From Chrysochromulina parva (lineage: Eukaryota > Haptophyta > Prymnesiales > Chrysochromulinaceae), in assembly GCA_002887195.1 (NCBI GenBank), contig PJAB01000011.1, positions 1-64,000 on the forward strand: a stretch of DNA of 64,000 nucleotides, written 5' to 3'. The notes beneath the pieces were generated by a model. That model was not told the origin of the DNA, did not search any database, and was given only the letters and a program-made list of their open reading frames with translations. A program made the position numbers and the translations under genes. Numbering within the stretch: position 1 is the stretch's first letter; every line of letters begins with the position of its first letter. Positions 1-9,600 of the stretch are shown here, piece by piece.

Positions 1-786
1 GGCGGGGGCGGGAGGCGCGGGCTCTGCCACGGGACGCGTCCACGACGTCTTCTTGGTGGCAGCGTGGAAGTAATACACCCGGCCGTCGGGCGCCTTAGTA
101 GCCATCCATCCCTCAGGCAACGGCGCCTCGGCAGCAGGAATGACGGGGTTAGGGGCGGGAGCCGCCGGTGCGGGCGCCGGAGCGGACGGCTGCCCAAAGC
201 CGGCATCGAAGCCGCCACCGAAGCCACCACCGCCGCCGAAGCCGCCCGCCGCGAAGGGCTGCGCCGGAGCGGGCGGAGCGGGCGCCTGCCCGAAACCGGC
301 ATCGAAGCCGCCACCGAAGCCGCCACCGCCGCCAAAGCCACCCGTGGCATAGGACTGCGACGGCGCGGTCGGCGGCGCTGGAGTAGCGCCAAAGCTGGCA
401 CCAAAGCCGCCACCGTTGTCGCCAAAGCTGCCGCCGCTCGGCGGGGCGGCGGGTGCAGCAGGACCAACACCCTTGGCTACGCCAAGGAGGTACTGGGGCT
501 TGCCCTTGTGGGGAAACTTCTCGATCGCCTCCTGTAGCGACGATTCGGCTGGAAAGGCGTAGCGCTCGAACTCGACGACCTTGTCGCCAACGGCGATCTC
601 GCCACTCGCACTCGAGTTTGGGTCTACCTCGATGACGAGGCCGGTGACGTCAGTCTTGATGCCGATGCCGCGGATGCCCCTGGTGACCTTGATGTTAACG
701 AGCGCGGGCGCGGGCGCGCGGGCGGGAGCGGGGGCGGGGGCGGGGGCAGCGGGGGTGGCCTTGGGCGCGGCCTTCTTCGCGAACAT
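1..786 (-). CDS. PDZ-like and WW domain protein (3' end beyond the window)
   Basis: The frame is open from an ATG at 784-786 to the left edge (262 codons, no stop), so the C-terminus is missing. An Ala/Pro-rich leader of about 28 residues is followed by a PDZ-like fold at about residues 29-105, containing IGIKTD, VDPNSSASG and VGDKVVEF. Next comes a Gly/Phe-rich linker with a 96-bp (32-residue) repeat present twice (DAGFGQ near 201 and 297). A WW domain follows at residues 224-252: the first Trp is coded at 106-108, GRVYYFHAATKKTSW comes next, the second Trp is at 40-42, 22 residues later, and a terminal Pro closes it. WW domains bind Pro-rich ligands and PDZ domains bind C-terminal peptides, so this is probably a cytoplasmic adaptor; its partners are unknown. 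It is head-to-head with enolase. The WW call is firm; the PDZ call is by pattern only. Confidence 0.8.
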   Translation of the reverse strand, partial: MFAKKAAPKATPAAPAPAPAPARAPAPALVNIKVTRGIRGIGIKTDVTGLVIEVDPNSSASGEIAVGDKVVEFERYAFPAESSLQEAIEKFPHKGKPQYLLGVAKGVGPAAPAAPPSGGSFGDNGGGFGASFGATPAPPTAPSQSYATGGFGGGGGFGGGFDAGFGQAPAPPAPAQPFAAGGFGGGGGFGGGFDAGFGQPSAPAPAPAAPAPNPVIPAAEAPLPEGWMATKAPDGRVYYFHAATKKTSWTRPVAEPAPPAPA

Positions 787-1094
787 GTCGCGCGCGCGCT
801 GCGGCCGCTGGTGCAGCGTTGATGCGGAATCGTTCCGTAATGGTTCCAACGAGTACATTTCGGGGGGTCGAAGGCAACATCACCGTCGCAAACTTGCGTC
901 GTGTGACGAGTTGGGTGGCGTCGGCATTCAGAAAAAGCACACAGGTCCATGCTCGCTTAGGCAGACAGCGAGACCGTCCTGAGCCGCGCGGCGGAAATGC
1001 GATCCTCTTTGCTGCCCGCTGCTGACCGCCTGACCGCTCCGTCGCTCGCTCCTCATCGCAGAAACTCTCCCCGCACCACCAAACCCTATACAAA
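787..1094. promoter_or_regulatory. Divergent intergenic region between the PDZ-WW gene and enolase
   Basis: These 308 bp separate two start codons facing away from each other, so both promoters should lie here. No clear TATA box is visible. The enolase start context is CAAAATGG. The frames that cross this stretch are low-complexity shadows. Confidence 0.5.
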
Positions 1095-2742
1095 ATGGCG
1101 GCTCAGTCGGAGCAGGAAGTCCAGGCATACCTCGACCTGCATAAAATCCAGGCGACAGTGGAGGAGGCGATCAACGCGTGCGTCAAGGCGAACGCGCCCG
1201 ATCCGTGCGCATTCATGTCACAGCACCTCGCTACCAAGGCGGCGCCGGAGACCATCACCAAAGTGAAGGCTCGCCAGATCTTTGACAGCCGCGGCAACCC
1301 GACCATCGAGGTCGATGTGACGACAACCAAGTCGAAGTACACAGCGGCCGTGCCGTCGGGCGCGTCGACCGGCATCTACGAGGCTCTCGAGCTGCGCGAT
1401 GGCGACAAGGCCCACTACATGGGCAAGGGTGTCTCAAAGGCTGTCGACAACGTCAACTCCATCATCGCCCCTGCGATCGTGGGCAAGAGCCCTGCGGATC
1501 AGAAGGCCATCGACGATCTGATGGTGCAGGAGCTCGATGGCAGCAAGAACGAGTGGGGCTGGTCCAAGTCCAAGCTCGGCGCGAACGCGATCCTCGGCGT
1601 CTCGATGGCCGTGTGCAAGGCGGGCGCGGCTTCCAAGGGCATGCCCCTCTACAAGCACATTGCCGAGCTCGCAGGCAATCCGACGGACAAGATGTACATG
1701 CCCGTGCCCGCGTTCAACGTCATCAACGGCGGTAGCCACGCGGGCAACAAGCTCGCGATGCAGGAGTTCATGATCCTGCCCGTGGGTGCCTCGTCATTCA
1801 CTGAGGCGATGAAGATGGGCTCTGAGGTGTATCACAATCTCAAAAAGGTCATCAGCAAGAAGTACGGCCAGGACGCGTGCAATGTTGGCGACGAAGGCGG
1901 CTTCGCGCCGAACGTGAGCGCCGCGGCCGCTGTCATCGCCGCTGCCGCTGCCATCGCCGCTGCCATCGCCGCTGCCGCTGCCACCCGTCTCGCATCGCGC
2001 CGCTCATCTTGCGCCACTTACCCTCCTCGCTCACCGCCCGTTGACGCTCTTGCTCACCGCCTCCCGCATGCAGATCCTTGAGAACAAGGAGGGTCTCCTT
2101 TTGATCGTGGAGGCGATCGAGATGGCGGGCTACACGGGAAAGGTCAAGATCGGTATGGACGTCGCCGCGAGCGAGTTCTTCAAGGCGGATGACAAAATGT
2201 ACGATCTGGACTTCAAGACCGAGCCCAACGATGGCTCGCAGAAGCTGACGGGCGAGAAGCTGCAGGAGCTATACGAGTCGTTCTGCGCTGACTTTCCGAT
2301 GGTCTCGATCGAGGACCCCTTTGATCAGGACGACTTTGCCTCGTACAAGCGCATGACCGCCAAGATCGGTGAGTCCGTGCAGGTGGTGGGCGATGATCTC
2401 TTGGTGACGAACCCGACGCGCGTGCAGAAGGCCATTGACGAGGGCGCTTGCAACGCGTTGCTCCTCAAGGTCAACCAGATCGGCTCGATCACGGAGGCCA
2501 TCGAGGCCGTCAACATGGCCAAAAAGGCGGGCTGGGGCGTGATGACCTCGCACCGCTCGGGAGAGACGGAGGATTCGTTCATCGCCGATCTCGCTGTGGG
2601 TCTCAAGACTGGCCAGATCAAGACGGGCGCGCCCTGCCGCTCGGAGCGCCTCGCCAAGTACAATCAGCTGCTGCGCATCGAGGAGGAGCTCGGCGAGCAT
2701 GCCATCTACACTGGGGCCGCGTTCCGCATGCCGCCCGCCTAA
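1095..2742 (+). CDS. ENO: Enolase with N-terminal docking-type extension
   Basis: Enolase (2-phosphoglycerate to phosphoenolpyruvate, glycolysis). Joining 1095-1913 to 2074-2742 gives 495 residues, about 55 longer than a normal enolase. The core starts near residue 57 ([13 protein letters not shown]) and carries the loop [26 protein letters not shown], the metal-site SIEDP, the catalytic-lysine region [10 protein letters not shown] and [11 protein letters not shown]. The short EWGW insertion at residues 153-156 is of the type known from plant and apicomplexan enolases. Residues 8-46 resemble an RIIa/DPY30-like dimerization-docking helix pair ([16 protein letters not shown], then [11 protein letters not shown]), as known at the N-terminus of ENO4-type sperm/flagellar enolases. 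I infer that this isoform can be anchored, perhaps in the flagellum. The intron boundary is fixed by restoring GGFAPN-ILENKEG. No plastid transit peptide is evident. Confidence 0.96.
1914..2073 (+). other. Intron of the enolase gene
   Basis: GT-AG intron of 160 bp, phase 0, beginning GTGAGC and ending GCATGCAG. Most of its 5' half is a GCC/GCT/ATC repeat (about 1920-1983) that would read Ala/Ile, so it looks coding at first sight. Retaining it would shift the frame. CTCAC near 2053 is a possible branch-point context. Confidence 0.9.
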
Positions 2743-3224
2743 GGCAGCCAACGGGCTGGGGTGCGGCGAGTAGATTCGTCGCTCGCGGGGAGGGCGCTGC
2801 AGGCCGTCTCGCGCCTGCACGCGCTACGCCTCGTCGCTGCGCACAATCCCACACGCGCACTCCGGGCGGCCGGCCTCACGGCGCCCCTCGCTGGTAGGTG
2901 GGTGCCCACACCCGCCGCACGGTTAGCGCTGCCCTTCCGAGCGCTCGCACGAGGCGGAGTGGCGTCGCCATGATAGCTCCTCCTCGTGCCGCGGGGGCGG
3001 TGCCCCTCTCTAGTGTCGCGTTAAATGTCGCGCGTCCTCTCTGCGCTGAGAAGCCGCACAAATATCGCTCGAACATATCGCATTAATCCGCTCGTTCTCG
3101 GCCGTCTGCTGGCATGCATTTATCTACGAAAAAGGAGGAACCTACGACGTTTCGGCGGTTATTCGTTATGCGGTGGCTCGCTCTGCTCCTTCCTCCCTGA
3201 CCGCTGACAAAATTTACAGGGAAT
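2743..3224. other. Intergenic region between enolase and the GPx-UBA gene
   Basis: This is a tandem (+/+) gap of 482 bp holding the enolase 3' end and the promoter of the next gene. Its right half (about 3020-3220) is less GC-rich. Only short frames without recognisable domains cross it; I see no RNA gene and no repeat. Confidence 0.5.
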
Positions 3225-4577
3225 ATGCTGAGGCGCGTATTCTCGTCAGTCTTTTCGCTCGGCACGCTGAGCTCCAAGTATCGTGTTGATGTCGAGGCAG
3301 GTAGCAGCATCCCAGACCATGCTGACGCAGAAGCTGGAAAGGAGAAGCCCACGGATGAGGAAAGAGCAAGACAGGAAATGCCTCTGATGCACCCGCCGCC
3401 GCCGCCAGTGCACGGCGTGCCTACGGCACCAGCAACTGCTGCAGCTGTGGTGCAGTACGCTGCGCGCGCTCCATCGTTGGTAGCCGCTGAGAGCATCATT
3501 GGGGGCATTATCGATCGCATCGTCGGGAGCATCGAACACGAGGACCGCTGGCCGAATCCCGCTGGAGCAATCACAGAGGGAGAGGTAGCAGAACAGAAGG
3601 ACAAGGTGGCCGAGATTCAAGAGGAGGCGGTGGCGGTGGCGTCTGCGAACGAGCGCACAGAGGTAACAGGCGCAAAGCCAAAGGACAAGCCCAAAAAGTA
3701 CACTCCCGCCATGAACGGCGTAAGCGGAATCATCCGCTTGTACGACTTCAGCGCTCCTGACGCCAACGGCGACATCGTTGACTTTGCAAGGTACTGTGGG
3801 AAAGTGGTCCTCGTCATCAATGTGGCCTCGCGATGCGACTTTACGGGGCCCATGTACGATCACATACGCGAGCTTCAGAACCGATTCGGCGCCGATGACG
3901 ACTTCAAGATCCTCGCGTTCCCTTGCAACCAGTTCCTGAAGCGCGAGCCCTTGTCAGCCGTCGAAGTCTGCCGATTCGCCGAGGATAAGGGCATAAAGGT
4001 GGGTGCGACTGTGCACATCTATGACAAGGTTCACGTCGCAGGAAAGTCGGCTCACCCACTGTGGAAGTGGCTAAAGGCGGAGCGATCCGACCCGGCTTGC
4101 TGGGGACGCGAAATCAAGTGGAACTTTACGAAATTCTTGATTGACAGGCAAGGTCGTGTGGTGCGGCGCGTGATGCATTTTAACAAGATGCCAGAGCAGC
4201 TAATCGCGGATCTGCTTGGCTTTGCAGATATCGAGCAAGGGTCGCATGTAGCGCCTCTGATCCCGAAGGCAGCTAAAGCCACCAAGGCTGTGAAGGCACC
4301 ACCTGGGCCGCATCCCTCACTGAACGCGTGCCGTCGGGCCGCCATTGCTGTGGACAACCGATCTTCCGAGGAGGCAGGGGCGTGGTTGGATGAGCACATT
4401 GATGACGCCGACATTGACGAACCCATCCAAGGCGATGCGACCCGAGCGATCGTGGAGCACCTTCGCAAGCTGCGGTATGAAGACGAAAAGCCTCCCGTGA
4501 AGCCTCCTTTACTCGTGATGCACTTCAACAAGGAGACTGGTCAGTCCCTACGACGCGTAGGGAGCTCACCTCGGTGA
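3225..4577 (+). CDS. Glutathione peroxidase-like protein with C-terminal UBA-like domain
   Basis: The product has 450 residues, against about 160-180 for a typical GPx. The thioredoxin-fold core is at about residues 165-335: NVASRCDFT with the peroxidatic Cys204 (Cys, not selenocysteine), FPCNQF with Gln236, Cys249 in CRF at the place of the plant-type resolving Cys, and IKWNFTKFLID with Trp299-Asn300. This is the plant-type, probably thioredoxin-dependent, peroxide and lipid hydroperoxide reductase. The N-terminus (MLRRVFSSVFSLGTLSSKYR) looks like an organelle targeting peptide, followed by a Pro-rich linker. Residues about 362-402 (NACRRAAIAVDNRSSEEAG, then HIDDADIDEP) closely resemble the UBA domains of USP5-type proteases, suggesting ubiquitin binding. 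VMHFNK occurs twice, at 316 and 431. A few terminal codons may be read-through of an unrecognised intron at the GTCAGT near 4542. Confidence 0.88.
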   Translation: MLRRVFSSVFSLGTLSSKYRVDVEAGSSIPDHADAEAGKEKPTDEERARQEMPLMHPPPPPVHGVPTAPATAAAVVQYAARAPSLVAAESIIGGIIDRIVGSIEHEDRWPNPAGAITEGEVAEQKDKVAEIQEEAVAVASANERTEVTGAKPKDKPKKYTPAMNGVSGIIRLYDFSAPDANGDIVDFARYCGKVVLVINVASRCDFTGPMYDHIRELQNRFGADDDFKILAFPCNQFLKREPLSAVEVCRFAEDKGIKVGATVHIYDKVHVAGKSAHPLWKWLKAERSDPACWGREIKWNFTKFLIDRQGRVVRRVMHFNKMPEQLIADLLGFADIEQGSHVAPLIPKAAKATKAVKAPPGPHPSLNACRRAAIAVDNRSSEEAGAWLDEHIDDADIDEPIQGDATRAIVEHLRKLRYEDEKPPVKPPLLVMHFNKETGQSLRRVGSSPR

Positions 4578-4651
4578 AGCCGCGCGTACGTAAATCCGGC
4601 TTTCATGGCACATGGGCATATTTATGGATTGTTTCGCTCGAACCCGCGTCG

Positions 4652-4715
4652 GTGTGGGTATCAGTGTCAGTGTGGGTGTCAGTGTGAGTGTCAGTGTGAG
4701 TGTCAGTGTGGGTGG
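4652..4715. repeat. GT-rich minisatellite
   Basis: About five imperfect copies of a 12-base unit of the form GTGTGAGTGTCA (G or A at the sixth position). It would read as a Ser/Val or Cys/Gln repeat but has no gene context. Confidence 0.85.
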
Positions 4716-5060
4716 GGCTTGGGGGGCGCGGGGCCGTCAGACTTGGGGCACCGAGACGCGCAATCACGAATCAGCCGACGTGTCCGGCGCTCCGGCCAAT
4801 TGCGTCCGGCGCGCGCGGTCAGCACAGCGCGTAGAGAAGTCAGCCCGCGCCACGGTCCCACGGACCACGCCGGCTAGCGGCTTCTCATCTCACCGCGCGG
4901 TCAGCGAGCCGGTGTCGACGCCCGGCCACGATCGGGTTCGTATCGCGCGGGAGAATGATGTATGATCCCTGACCGCGGACGGCGGGAAACGTGTGCTTTA
5001 GTCGTTGAGAGTTCTTGTTTTCTGGTCGTTTTCGGTGTGTTCCGATTAGAGAGTGTGCCT

Positions 5061-5089
5061 ACCCTAACCCAAACCCGAACCCTAACCCT
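5061..5089. repeat. Interstitial telomere-like block 1
   Basis: CCCTAACCC / AAACCC / GAACCCTAACCC units, degenerate copies of the CCCTAA telomere motif. It sits directly next to the left inverted-repeat arm. The preceding ~25 bases (GTGTGTTCCGATTAGAG, from 5035) resemble those before block 2. Confidence 0.75.
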
Positions 5090-5090
5090 T

Positions 5091-5240
5091 GCATCGGCGC
5101 GGGCTCTGCGGACGACGCCACCGCCTCGCACTTGCACTTGCATGGCGCAATTTCGAGGTCCTGTTCGCTGTTGGTCTTCAAGCCTTGCGGACTACCTTGC
5201 GGACCGACTGCGGACGGGCAGCCACGCGAGCCGCGCTTTG
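5091..5240 (+). repeat. Inverted repeat, left arm
   Basis: About 150 bp that reappear reverse-complemented at 6558-6697. Matching landmarks are GCATCGGCGCGGGCTCTGCG, CTTCAAGCCTTGCGGACTAC and GACTGCGG; the two arms differ by a few substitutions and short indels (for example an extra TTCGCTG in this arm). The arm ends ten bases before the azoreductase-like stop codon, so the arms bracket that gene. Confidence 0.88.
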
Positions 5241-5250
5241 AGAAGCGAAT

Positions 5251-5841
5251 TTAGAGGGCGGCGATCTGCTCCTCCTCCTGCTTGTCCCTGTCTTCCTGTC
5301 CAGGGTACGCGCTGCAACCGACTCCGACTATGGTGGAATCCTTGATGCCGATGAAGCCAAGGATGTGCTTCAACCACCCCGACGCGAAGTCGGACGGTCC
5401 GCCAACAGGAGTGCCGGCAGACGAGTAGCAGATGATCGCCTTCTTGCCCTCGGGGAGAGTGCCGACGGGCGCCCCGTCAACGTACTTGAAAGTAACGTTG
5501 TTCATGACGACCATGTCGAAGAAGGACTTCAAGGTGGCCGCGGGTCCGAAGTTGTAGATGGGGCAGCCGATGACGACGACGTCGGCGGCCCTGAGGTCCT
5601 CGATGAAGGCCATGGCCTTCGCGAGCGTCTCGGCCTGCTCGGGGCTCTTCTCCGGCGACCACATCGCGGCGCAGAAGGCGCCGTTGATGGGGGGGAGGGA
5701 GTCGGTGCCGAGGTCGTGGGTCGTCACGACGACGGCATCGGAGCCGGCGTTCAGCTTCGCGAGGACGCGGGCGATCAGCTTGTTGGAGGCGCCGCCCTCA
5801 CTCTTGACGGAGCACTTTAATACGAGGACGTTCTTCGGCAT
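5251..5841 (-). CDS. AzoR-like FMN-dependent NAD(P)H quinone reductase / azoreductase
   Basis: A 196-residue flavodoxin-fold protein, matching the roughly 200-residue length of FMN-dependent NADH:quinone oxidoreductases of the AzoR family. Visible motifs are the N-terminal strand and phosphate loop region VLVLKCSVKSEGGASNKL, VVIGCPIYNFGPAATLKSFF (the family's P-x-YNF-x3-P-x2-LK-x2-FD-like signature), and VTFKYVDGAPVGTLPEGKKA followed by CYSSAGTP. The family reduces quinones or azo compounds by two electrons using NAD(P)H. I start at ATG 5839-5841 (MPKNVLVL); the frame stays open eight codons further, but only to a GTG. The C-terminus is lysine/glutamate-rich and has no targeting sequence. The gene is bracketed by an inverted repeat, and families like this are often bacterial, so transfer is possible but not shown. 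Confidence 0.85.
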   Translation of the reverse strand: MPKNVLVLKCSVKSEGGASNKLIARVLAKLNAGSDAVVVTTHDLGTDSLPPINGAFCAAMWSPEKSPEQAETLAKAMAFIEDLRAADVVVIGCPIYNFGPAATLKSFFDMVVMNNVTFKYVDGAPVGTLPEGKKAIICYSSAGTPVGGPSDFASGWLKHILGFIGIKDSTIVGVGCSAYPGQEDRDKQEEEQIAAL

Positions 5842-6651
5842 TTTGGTGTGGTTGGTGGGGTGCACGATGCTCGGGAGGTCGGAGGTCCTCGGAACTACAG
5901 TACCAGTACTCAGTGGCTGTTCTGAACAAGAGAAATGGCCAGGAAAGTACCAGAACTTGGACGTAATTGAGGTTTGTGTGTTTGCGGTTAGAGCTATCCC
6001 TAACCCAAACCCTAAAACGGACTGGTTTCATACATGACGAATTACCCCGGGGCAGGCTATAGGATTCACATCTACTCGTTTACTCGTAAATGTTTACATG
6101 TAGAACAAGGCTCAAGGGGTGAGTGCGGCTCCATGAAGGATAGAAGGAAGCCGCTGTAAGGCAAGGAGTGAAGACGTGCTTGGGGCTTTGTTCTGGAAAC
6201 TGACATTCACAGATGTGACGCAAGCATTTGTTACAGGGGGCAGAGTGCTCTTCGACATCGTAAACTTGAACTTGATCTTGAGTTACATGTACTAGTAATA
6301 GACGATGCGTGAGACTCCTCGTAATCAACGACAAGCAATCAAGCTTGCTGCAAGTTAGGCGGAGAGAGTGGTACACTGTACTCTGGTACAGGTCCGGATA
6401 CTAGTAACAGCGTGTACGGTACAGACCATGTAACACCTTAATTGTTACAGCGAACTGAACATTGGCGTGGTTGCGTGCGTTTCATTGACCAAAGTCTAAA
6501 GCTAAAGGACTCATCGCCGCCGATCTGCCGTGAAACGTCGAAAAACCGGACCGCCTCCAAAGTCGCGGCACGCGTGGTTGCCCGCCCGCAGTCGGTCTGC
6601 AAGGTAGTCCGCAAGGCTTGAAGACCAACAGGACCTCGAATTGATTGCGCC
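5842..6651. other. Less GC-rich intergenic region with telomere-like motif
   Basis: This region separates the divergently transcribed azoreductase-like and coiled-coil/filamin genes and should hold both promoters. It is distinctly less GC-rich than its surroundings between about 5890 and 6480. It contains the second telomere-like block and most of the right inverted-repeat arm. Short frames cross it but none has a recognisable domain. Confidence 0.55.
5998..6017. repeat. Interstitial telomere-like block 2
   Basis: CCCTAACCCAAACCCTAAAA. Together with the preceding GTGTGTTTGCGGTTAGAG (from 5976) it forms a degenerate direct repeat of 5035-5076, so the two blocks probably share one origin. Confidence 0.7.
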
Positions 6652-6697
6652 ATGCGAGTGCGAGGCGGTGCGTCGTCCGCAGAGCCCGCGCCGATGC
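6558..6697 (-). repeat. Inverted repeat, right arm
   Basis: Reverse-complement partner of 5091-5240, separated from it by about 1.3 kb. It overlaps the first 46 bases of the next open frame (ATG at 6652), which argues that the true protein may begin downstream at 6769. Confidence 0.88.
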
Positions 6698-9600
6698 GAG
6701 ACAGGACACCAACTGGTGCACGTCCATCAGCCATACCACCAGCTGGACGCAGTGCGTCTCTGCAGGCAATGGTGGACGTGGCCATCAAGGCAGCGGTCGA
6801 TGCTGCCAGCAGGGAGAAGGAATGTGGGAAGGCGAGTGAGACGCTGCAACAAGCTTCGGAAGCGGCCGTGAAAGCGATTTCTAGGGTTACTGAGGAGATC
6901 AAGAGCCGACCCACCGCTGATCAGCATCTTCCTGAAACTCCAGCGATCCGGCTCGCCAAACTGCAGGCCGTCGATGCATTGCGGGCAGTAGAGAAGGCAG
7001 CGACCGACGCAACGTCATCAAATGTTGCCTCGGAAGATGCTAGCCGAGATGCTCAGACAGCATGGCTCGCGGCGGCGTCTGCGAACTCGGCACTAACGGA
7101 GCTGGAAATGAGCGAGGTGCGTAAGAAATTGGACGCCACACGCACGATGGAGGAGGCATCGCGCAAGGCTGAGCAGGACGCTGCGCTGAAGCCCTCAGAT
7201 GAGGCAAGGGCGAAAGCCTTTCTTGCAAAAGCAGCGTACACCAGGAAAGCCGCGGCGGCGGCTGTGGCAGAGGAAGCAGTCAAGTACCGAGAGAAGGCCA
7301 CCGCTGCCATGGAACGGGCTGCGAACGCTGCAGCCATGGAATGCACTGCACAATATGCAGCACGCAATGCAAACGAGCTTGTTGTGACCTTGTGGAGTTC
7401 GGCTGCGAAATTCAATGCCGGCGTGACAGGCGCGGAAGCAGCTCTCAAGGCGCGGGAGGCGTCGATACGAGCAAACGAGGTGGTGGCAGAGGCGGACAAG
7501 GCAGCGTCAGCAGCGCGTCAACTCTCCATCGAGGCCGGCACGAAATTGTCTGCAGCAAGGGTGAAGGCGGGTCGAATGTCCTCATACAGAATCATGGCTG
7601 AGACCGCTGCCGCCAAGGCAGAGTCGGCACCGAGGTCGACCATCGGTGTAGGGGCCGCCAAGGTCAAAGCGACGGCAGCCATTGAAGAGTTGACCTCCGC
7701 TGAGCAGGCTGCCGTTATGCTTGAGAAGGCCGCAAGCTTGAAAGTGGCAATGGCAACAAAGGCTCGAAAGCTAGCAAATGGAGCTCAAGCGATCGCAGAC
7801 GAGGCAAACCGTCGTGTTCAGGCCGTGCTCGCCAAGAGACAGGAGTTTGAACAGCAGACAGAAGCCGAGATCGCAGAGTTCCGTAAGGCGGAGGGCATCG
7901 CATGCGAGAAGAACACGGTGCTCAAGGAGGCAGAGCATCAGGCCATGCTCGCTCTCAAGACTTCGAAAGCTGCCGCCAAGTCGGGTAAGGCATGGGCTGA
8001 GCGAACAGATTTTGCCTGGCGCAAGGCGGAAGCTCTAGCCGATAAAGCACGCTCGGAAGCAAAGGAGGCCACCGACACCGTAGCACTTCATCGAGCGTCT
8101 GTTGACGTGGTGCAGCAGAAGATCGCCGCGCTGGAAACCGAACGCGCCGGTCTCGAAGCCAAATCACGGGAAACGCAGGCGAATGCAGACAAAACAAACG
8201 TTGCAGCAATGGCTGTCGAAGCGGATGCGAACGCTGCAAGTGCTGAAGCGGCAACGGCACGCAAAAAAGCCAAGGACGCTCTGGCACACAAGGAAGAGAT
8301 GGCACGCAATGTCGACAAGGAGATCAAGGCTAAGAAAGATGACATGGATGAGGCTGTGGCGTTGGCAGCCGCAATCAAGGATGCAGTGGCGGCCGAGCAA
8401 GCTGCCAGGGAAGAATTGGCTGCAGCAGAACTCGAGGCACATGCTACCAGCGATGACCTGAACGCATTGACGAATGCGAAGAAGCAGGCGGAGCTGAGGG
8501 CCAAAGAAAAGGCGGACCTGGCCACGAAGGCTGTTCAAGAAGAGACTCTCGAAAGCAAAATGAAGCTCCAGACGGTCAAGTCTGCAAACGAAGCGGCCCA
8601 GAAAGCGGTCGTGATCGTGGCGAATGCACTCGAGCTTGCTGTCGAAGAGGCAGCGGCAAGTGAAGCAGCTGTGGCGGCCCATAACTTGGCGGAGCAGAAG
8701 GCGATAAAGGCGGCCGAAACTGATGCCGATCTCGTGGGTGGGGCGAACGCGAATCGGACATCGGCTACTGAGGCGCGGTGGTGCCGAATATCTGGCGAGG
8801 GGCTACGCAAAGCATTCATTGGTGAGCAGACCTCATTCACAATCGAAGCCTTCGATGAGACTGGCAGCCAACAACCCAATGGTGGTGACACGTTCCTGGT
8901 CGCCATTCGGTGCACGCGCCAAGGCACGCGCATCCCAAACAAGATCTTTGACAATGGCAATGGGACGTACACGGTGCGGTACCGGCCAACGGCTTGGGGC
9001 ACCTGCAGCATCGCAGTGGCTCTACTCAACAATGGCTCCGTGCGTGGTGTATCCCTACCGGGTAGCCCCTTTCATTGCCAAATTTCAGCAGTGGTCGCCT
9101 CCGCAGCGCGCTGTGGGGTAGAGGCGCCCCAAACGGACACGATCGCGTGCGTGCCAAACTATTTCACCGTCAGCTTTCGCGATGAGAGCGGCGCGCTAAC
9201 GCACGTCTCCAAATCAGCTTTGGAAGTGCTTATTCAGCGCGAGAACGAGTACATTGCGAGTGGCCTGCCACTTGCTTGGCGTCCGTTGTCTGCAAGAAAC
9301 ACGAAGCCGCCGCCAGTTGAAGAGGAGCAGCCAATCGATGACGGGGTACCAGGCGGTGATGGTCTAGTATCGTGGTCGCCACGTAATGGTCGGCCCTTCG
9401 TGAGGCACGTCTCACCTCGTAAGGAGCTGGACCGCTGGGCACGCAGGATTGCCATCGACCCAGCCAGGGAGTGCGAACGCGCACGGCATCGTGATCAGGC
9501 CGAAGAGTGGAATAGGTTAGTGGGACGCTCTGCACTGAGCACAGCTCTCGTGCGGATGCCCTCACTATACCTGCAGGATCTTGAAATGGATCCATCGCGG

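Larger units (their letters stand above)
4578..5250. other. Repeat-bearing region between two convergent genes
   Basis: This 673-bp stretch lies between the 3' ends of the GPx-UBA and azoreductase-like genes. It holds a GT-rich minisatellite (4652-4715), a telomere-like block (5061-5089) and the left arm of an inverted repeat (5091-5240). The open frames in it are repeat artefacts. No gene is supported. Confidence 0.55.

Noticed and set aside
3834..3842. Selenocysteine at the GPx active site
   Set aside because: The codon at residue 204 is TGC (Cys), not TGA.
5091..6697. Complete DNA transposon with terminal inverted repeats
   Set aside because: The enclosed gene is an oxidoreductase, no transposase is visible, and I could not find matching target-site duplications; reported only as an inverted repeat.
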